Assembly (NCBI RefSeq): GCF_003144195.1
Contig: NW_020290147.1
Span: 1 to 26,622, forward strand
Reading direction: 5' to 3'
DNA from: Ceraceosorus guamensis
Taxonomy: Eukaryota > Basidiomycota > Exobasidiomycetes > Ceraceosorales > Ceraceosoraceae
DNA length: 26,622 bases
The notes beneath the pieces were generated by a model. The model was given only the letters and a program-made list of their open reading frames with translations. It ran no database searches and was not told the DNA's origin. Below are positions 21,473 to 26,622 of this stretch, piece by piece. A program made the position numbers and the translations under genes. How positions within the stretch are numbered: the first letter of the stretch is position 1; the number at the start of each line of letters is the position of its first letter.

Positions 21473-21759
21473 TCGCCATTCTCCTTGGACTGCATTTCTT
21501 CCTCTGCCTGACCGTTGGGTTGCTCATTGGGCGCATCGCCTTGATCCTTTTGGTCTTGAGGCTCATCGTCCTCATCAGGCACCGAAGTCAATCCGCTATC
21601 CTCTCCGATGCCATTCTCCCCATCTTTGGCCACATTTTCGGTCTCGTCGGCAGAGTTGGAGAGGTCTAGCTGAGGGGAAGCTTCCTCTTGAGAATCATCT
21701 TCGGCAGCATTGGAGCCGTGGTCGATGGTGGACTGGTTGGCCACCTCTGCGTCCGACAT
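18181..21759 (-). CDS. Unrecognised coiled-coil protein with acidic head and Arg-Pro-rich linker (1,082 aa, 5 exons)
   Basis: Exons on the minus strand: 21759-21334, 21232-18797, 18732-18607, 18524-18510 and 18426-18181, summing to 1,083 codons. Residues 1-96 are acidic and Gln/Asn-rich, followed by a pure Ala run (about 97-106) encoded by GCC repeats. Residues about 143-368 are Ala/Thr/Pro/Ser-rich and basic, with about 15 xRP steps such as ARPA, VRPG and SRPP. From about 371 (KKPLTPTEVKEKISKLESEL) to the end is a nearly continuous charged coiled coil with heptad Leu/Ala spacing. No motor, zinc or membrane motif is visible. The shape suits a cytoskeletal, vesicle-tether or scaffold protein, and a basic linker beside a coil can bind microtubules or acidic partners; both are inference. 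It contains a 15-base exon. It shares a divergent promoter with the nuclease-like/kinase gene. Confidence 0.85.
21442..21473. repeat. GCC/GGC triplet repeat coding poly-Ala
   Basis: An uninterrupted CCG triplet tract within exon 1 of the coiled-coil gene, encoding ten Ala. A shorter CTG tract at about 21138-21158 codes Ala in the linker. Such tracts are prone to length change. Confidence 0.9.
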
Positions 21760-22762
21760 CTTGCAAGTGTACGTGTGTACGTGTGTGCGTATATGCGTGC
21801 GTGTGTATGCGTGCGCGGATGATGACCTTTGTTTTGGGAAGTGTGATGGTGAAGGAGGAAGCGGCGCGGGACAGCAAGCGAGCGGGCTTAATTGCTGAGC
21901 CTGTCACTGTGCACCTCTCTCACACTCGCTCGATCGTGACTCTTGATGTCAGTCACAGTCCCGCGGCCGTGCACGCCGTACACACAACAACAGCGCCCAG
22001 CCACTTTAAGCGCACGCACCACTCACGACTCCCAACACTCACCACTCACCACTCACCACTCACCACTCACCTCACGACTCACGACTCGCGACTCGTGGCA
22101 TCAGCTAGAAGACTCACGACTAGCGCCCTGTCATGCTGCATGCTGTGTGAAGATCGACCTGCCTGAGCTGTGTTGCTCTCCCCGCTGCCCACGCAGCTGC
22201 AAGCACGATGCATCGCAGGCGGCACTTCAGCACCCACTCGCACTCGCACTCGCACTCGCACTCGTCACCCGTCCGGCTGCAGCACGCTTTGGCGCTGCAG
22301 CTGTCTGCGTGCGTGGGTGCATACAGTACGCGTGCACGGCGATCGATGCCTCTCAACCGCCGCTCATCTGCAATCAACACTCAAACTCACACTTGCGACT
22401 CGACTTGTTCGCTCACACCGCAACACTCACGACTCACGGCTCGAGACTATAGGCTGACTTGCAGCCAAAAGAGCACCTCATCCGATAGTCACAGTAACGC
22501 GTCACCCTGCTCGACTCTCTGACTCTTTGCAGCCCGATTTGACTTTGCACCGCCCAAGGCGGGCACGCACGGGCAGGGGCAGGGGCACGGGCACCCCGCA
22601 ATCTCAAATCGACCAGCCGTGTCAGTGAGTGGCATCGGTGCTGGGGATCAATTTGAGTATCAGTAGCGGTCTCATCATCCATATCGGTACGAGTAGCAGT
22701 TTTGAGTATCAGCATCAACACCTACACCTACATCAACAATCAGGGCTTACAACCGAGCTGCC
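21760..22762. promoter_or_regulatory. Divergent promoter region between coiled-coil and nuclease-like/kinase genes
   Basis: About 1.0 kb between two genes read outward. It contains GTGT/GCGT tracts (about 21769-21815), an ACTCACC run (about 22020-22090), a GCACTC run (about 22238-22264), and an A/C-rich leader just before the ATG at 22763, which sits in the good context GCCATGG. Overlapping low-complexity frames here do not look like genes. Confidence 0.6.
22020..22090. repeat. ACTCACC/ACTCACG short tandem repeat
   Basis: Repeated CACTCAC and CGACTCA units in the divergent promoter. The same CACTC/GAGTC theme appears in the GWT1/EFR3 promoter (13799-13980) and, as GACTC, downstream of the last gene (25905-26070). 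Confidence 0.8.
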
Positions 22763-25276
22763 ATGGCGCCCTTCGCATGGAAAGCCGAGCCCGGGTATCT
22801 AGACCAATGGCTATATCATCTGACGTGGAGTGGCAATCCACAAGCATTTGACGGCAAGTTCCAGCAGCTCGCGCAATACACGACATTCGACTCGCCCAGC
22901 GCTTACCGGCTCTACCGCCGCAAGGAGGAGTACTTGGCTGTCAGCCAACTCCCACTGTCGGAGCAGGGGAGCGAAGCAGAAGGTGTGGAGCAAGTGCTGG
23001 ATAGGCGATGCGTCCAGCGATTTCACGCAAAATTTGCCAAGGTCGACACGAGCGACTCTCAAGTCACTTCGAGCACCAGTGCCAGTGCCAGTGCCAGCTG
23101 CAGCTCACACTTTGTCCCCGCGCTAGAAATCGACGGCATCCACTCTTCCCCACTGGATCTCGTTTTTTTTGCTGCTGAGCGCTTCAACGCAGCTTTAGCA
23201 CGAGGCGATCTAACTGGCAATGATACTGCGACTGCGAATTCCGTCAACACAAAGATCAGGAGCCAAATTTTTCACGAGGCAAGACGCCAGTGGGCAGTGG
23301 AAGCGACGCTTTGCGAAAACGTCGTCTCCCCTTTGCTCGAGATTGCGCAGGGCCTGGTGAATGCTGTCCTTTATCGGGAATCACAACATGACCCGCTTGC
23401 TGCTCCCGATTCTCCGCCGGCAGCACCTCTGAAACAAGTGGCCTGGCTCAACGAGACGCAATCACCAGAGAATGCTCCGGCCCTGCAAAGCGCCTTCCTC
23501 CAAGCGCGGAAAAGAGGAGCAAGATGGGACTATGCTCTCTTTGACTTTGAGCCCATTCAGGGCACCCCGAACTGCCAAAGTGAGTACAAGCCTGACGACG
23601 CCCTATGCCCGAACTCTTGTGCGTCGATCGGGCGCGTACATTGCCAGGCTCTTTTCGCTCTGGGCAAAGTCAAGCGAGCCGCGCTGAGCTGATCATACCA
23701 TACGCTCCACTCTGTCGCTTCCCGATCACGACTCCAACCTAATCTCGTGGTGCGCAATCGCCAAGACGCGCGCATTGTCGCGGTGGTAGAGGTCAAGCGA
23801 CGACTGCCCGCCAATGTTCTGCAAGATCTGCTTGCGCTCGCCAATACCGGTGTTGCTCTTCGCGAAGGCTTGGGCAGGCGCAACAGTCAGGGCGAGGGCC
23901 CTCCTGCGCACGAGCGCTTGCTCGCACAGATCGTGAGCTACTGTGCACACACCGGGGTACGTACCGGAGCAATCTTCACTGGTTCGGTGCTTCTGGTCGT
24001 AGACCTTGATGGCGAGCCGGAGGGGAAGATGAAGATCACCTTACGGACACCAGTCATCGCGTCGCCCCATGCCATGGTCGACGATCCACAGCTGCAAAGT
24101 CTGCATGTGGATGCCAGGTCCAACTTGCCGTCCCAGTTGACCGCATTAATACTCCATGCGCTACAGCGGATGGACAGTCTGGGTGCGCGAACTAGGCGCA
24201 TGGGTCAATCTATCCTCATCTGCGAACCGGCGCTTGCCCAATCGGGTTTGCAAAACGTGAACGTCGGCTCTTCGGGGGTCAGGTACTCGCAGCGACTCCG
24301 AAATAAGCGAGCCTCTGGCGGAGATGCTTCAGGGTCAAGTGCGAATCAAGGGCAACGCGTCGACGCATTTGCAATGGACAGCGAGCGCTCTGATGCAGCA
24401 GAGATCGTCGTCGACAATACGCCTCTATTCGATGGCGCATCTGCCGGCGTGCACAAAGCTTCATTCCAGAGCGCTAGCAACATAGTTGCCGGCACAAATT
24501 CGATGGAGCGTCTATTGGCAAAGTTGTACGACTCACCAACCATGGCGCATCACCGCGACGCTGACGAGTCTGAACAGTGTTTGGCTTCGCATGAAATTGG
24601 GGTGTACAGTGCTCTGCGTGCCCTGCAGGGCAGATACGTGCCGCATCTTTTCGGATTGCTGCGTCTGCCCCCAACGCCAAAGGAAGCAGCCTCAAGTCAG
24701 CCGGAGCATGTCCGAGGCATGAGCAGCAGCGGGTCGTCTGCGGGCAATAAAACTCCGCCACCATTAGCTGTCGGGATCGAGACCCCCCCTTTGACAGCGT
24801 CGCCCAGCTCCAGCAAAGGCTCGACAACTGCGACAGCATCTTCGCCTCCCAAAATCATGGGGCTCTTGCTCGAAGATGTGGGCCAGACTTTGGCGTCTTT
24901 GACTTTTGACCAACTCGAGCATCTCCTTTTACAGGCAGATGATGAGGCCCGCCGCCCACTCGGCTCGCAGCATGCCGAGATCAGCGATTGGGTCAAGGCC
25001 AAATTCATCGAAACCGGCAAGCAGCTTCACGGTCACGGTGTATTGCATCGAGACATTAGGGCTGCCAACATGTGTCTTCGCGTCCAGGGCGGCTCGCTAC
25101 AGGCGCTGCTGATCGACTTTCACCTTGCAGCGTTCACGGATCCTCTACGGTGCAAGGAGGAGTGCAAAAGAGAGCTTGGAAAGATTGCAGACGTTGTTGA
25201 GCACGTCGTGCAAACCCTCTTTGCTCGATCTGCCGAGCAAGGCAGCGTTTCGTCGAGCACCATGCGAGACACCTGA
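22763..25276 (+). CDS. PD-(D/E)XK nuclease-like and protein-kinase-like fusion (775 aa, 2 exons)
   Basis: Exons 22763-23579 and 23766-25276 sum to 776 codons. The middle carries a restriction-endonuclease-fold signature: RWDYALFD (Asp256 or Asp261), then after the splice VVEVKRR (Glu281, Lys283), then a hydrophobic segment GAIFTGSVLLVVDLDGE. The C-terminal third is kinase-like: LLAKLYD (Lys525), HEIGVY (Glu549), a hinge LLLEDVG, HRDIRAANM (Asp702, Asn707) and LIDFHLA (Asp723). The lobe after IDF is only about 50 residues, so it resembles small fungal or phosphotransferase-type kinases more than a full Ser/Thr kinase. A Ser/Pro-rich insert lies at about 577-634. The first 250 residues are unassigned. 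Nuclease-plus-kinase pairs are known in fungal genomes, including Crinkler-type proteins; a role here is not shown. All key residues are kept and the gene looks whole. The intron choice is the weakest point. Confidence 0.72.
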
Positions 25277-25296
25277 GTGCGCATCCACTCTTTTTG

Positions 25297-25312
25297 CCCC
25301 CCCCCCCCCCCC
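25297..25312. repeat. Homopolymer C16
   Basis: Sixteen consecutive C residues just after the stop of the nuclease-like/kinase gene, preceded by TTTTTG. The length is likely variable or misread. Confidence 0.9.
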
Positions 25313-25904
25313 GCATCATTCGAACCACCGCCCGTTCGCAATCCTGGCAGCCCTCTACTGCACACTGAGCCTCTTGTACGCTTGCCTACAAGTCCCATTT
25401 TTCCCCATCCAGAGTCACCTGTTTCCCCCAAGTATTGATTTGGCCTACAACAAGCATCACGCACATCACCAAGAGAGCATCATCGAAAGCACGCATCCCC
25501 CACCACCACACCCACATTCCGCATCACCTGTAATCGTAAGCCCCCCGCAAAGAGATGAGTTTCCGGACGAATCATTGAGCTGAAAATGTGTCGAGCATTG
25601 AGGCAGCGGCATAGCAGAACGAACGACATTTTGAGGGAAGGGGAGGGGGGAAGTGCGATCGAGATGATGTTTGCCCTAGTATGGCAAGACGACTCGCAGC
25701 CTTGTGCACTGCAGAGGGAAGGTTGTTGTGGAAACGTGAATTGTTTAGGGGGTGGTCTTTGATTGCTTGGTACTAGAGCGCAGCAGGCGCAGAGACCCGA
25801 ACAGACCGGCCCTGTATCAGCCCAGTCCATCTCTCAGATCCCAAGATCCTTCTCCCTTGTTTTGGAGTGCTTCAAGGTAAGGTCGAGCCACGGAGATTGA
25901 AGTT

Positions 25905-26070
25905 GTATCGACTCGATTGACTAACTCAATTGACTCGATTGACTGCTTGTGACTAATTGCTTTGACTGAATTGACTGACTGAATTAACTCGATTCACTGA
26001 CTATTTTGACTGTATTGACTCGATTGACTGACTGTATTGATTCGGTTGACTGGATTGACTCGATTGACTG
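25905..26070. repeat. ATTGACTCG-type degenerate minisatellite
   Basis: About 165 bases made of ATTGACT units joined by CG, GA, GT or similar, with a loose period of 9 to 11 bases. Many units contain GACTC or TTGACT. No coding capacity is implied. Confidence 0.85.
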
Positions 26071-26622
26071 CCTCTCAGCACAGCAAAACCCTCAGTCAAT
26101 CTTGCCTCAACCCCCTCAGCTTCGCACGTATGCAACAGCAGCGCCAAGTTTCGCATCAGAAGGAACTCGTGTTCCCACTTTCGAGCGCAAGCAAGCAAAT
26201 GATGACGTGAAGCCTAGCAAGCAGGGTGAAAGTACACGGTCTTGCGCTAACTTACTGCTCGCGCTGATTCATTCCGCCCCACCTTCTTTCCTCGCAAGGC
26301 ACCCTAACATTACACGTCGCGCTCGCATTGCCCCGTACCAGCTCATCTTCCACGTGCTCACTCACCCACCCTCACATGCCCAGCGCCTTCCCCCCTCCGC
26401 ATCCGCGCAGACTGTTACTCGCTCAATTCCTTCCAAGATGCTAATGCTGGGGGGCCTCCCAAGAACTTGCTTGCCTGACTTCTCCTTTAGCTTCTGCCAC
26501 CGACCGTTCCCTTGCCGCTGGCTCATCGATGTGCCGCAGCTGTTGTCCTTTACTCATCAGCCACAAGCCACATTTCGCCTTTCGCACGAATCCGAACCAA
26601 CACCCGCATGGATGCCCCCCCC

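Larger units (their letters stand above)
25277..26622. other. Right-end intergenic region
   Basis: No convincing complete gene. It holds a C16 tract, a GACTC minisatellite and pyrimidine-rich DNA near the right end. A frame from ATG 26439 stays open to the window edge, and another ATG lies at 26610; either could belong to the next gene, but nothing conserved is visible. Confidence 0.5.

Noticed and set aside
21432-22166. Plus-strand 244-aa frame starting in a poly-Pro run
   Set aside because: It is antisense to exon 1 of the coiled-coil gene and then runs through promoter microsatellites.
25125-25583. Plus-strand 152-aa frame overlapping the end of the nuclease-like/kinase gene
   Set aside because: It overlaps the real coding sequence in another frame and runs through the C16 tract; its composition is low-complexity.

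Overview
The window looks like nuclear DNA of a basidiomycete fungus, most likely Ustilaginomycotina-type. It is GC- and CpG-rich on the right, has many short introns of about 64 to 138 bases with GTGAGT-type donors, and its proteins carry long Ala/Ser/Pro low-complexity inserts. It holds five intact multi-exon genes whose frames close exactly after splicing, one decayed gene, and a gene-poor flank. Exon boundaries are my own reading of conserved blocks and splice sites.

Layout. 1-6,900: gene-poor and lower in GC, CpG-depleted at least in its first part, with a 30-bp minisatellite, two diverged copies of an unknown block (1141-1437 and 4417-4680), and short coding-like scraps. 7,020-7,902 (minus): a decayed short-chain dehydrogenase. 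8,425-9,821 (plus): a divergent succinyl-CoA ligase alpha-like protein, 343 aa, with five introns, one of them apparently GC-AG. 9,984-12,858 (minus): GWT1, the GPI-anchor inositol acyltransferase, 764 aa, seven introns. 12,859-14,400: a shared divergent promoter with two CACGTG boxes and a 30-bp-arm inverted repeat. 14,401-17,730 (plus): EFR3, plasma-membrane scaffold for PI 4-kinase, 985 aa, four introns. 18,181-21,759 (minus): an unrecognised 1,082-aa coiled-coil protein with an acidic head and an Arg-Pro-rich basic linker. 22,763-25,276 (plus): a 775-aa protein that joins a PD-(D/E)XK nuclease-like motif to a short kinase-like domain. 25,277-26,622: no clear gene; a C16 tract, a GATTGACTC-type minisatellite, and perhaps the promoter of the next gene.

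How the genes relate. GWT1 and EFR3 are divergent and both serve the secretory pathway and cell surface, but no operon-like system is evident. The two least ordinary loci are the nuclease-like/kinase-like fusion and the ligase-alpha paralog next to a decayed dehydrogenase. The left flank looks like a repeat-derived island whose CpG loss suggests past methylation.
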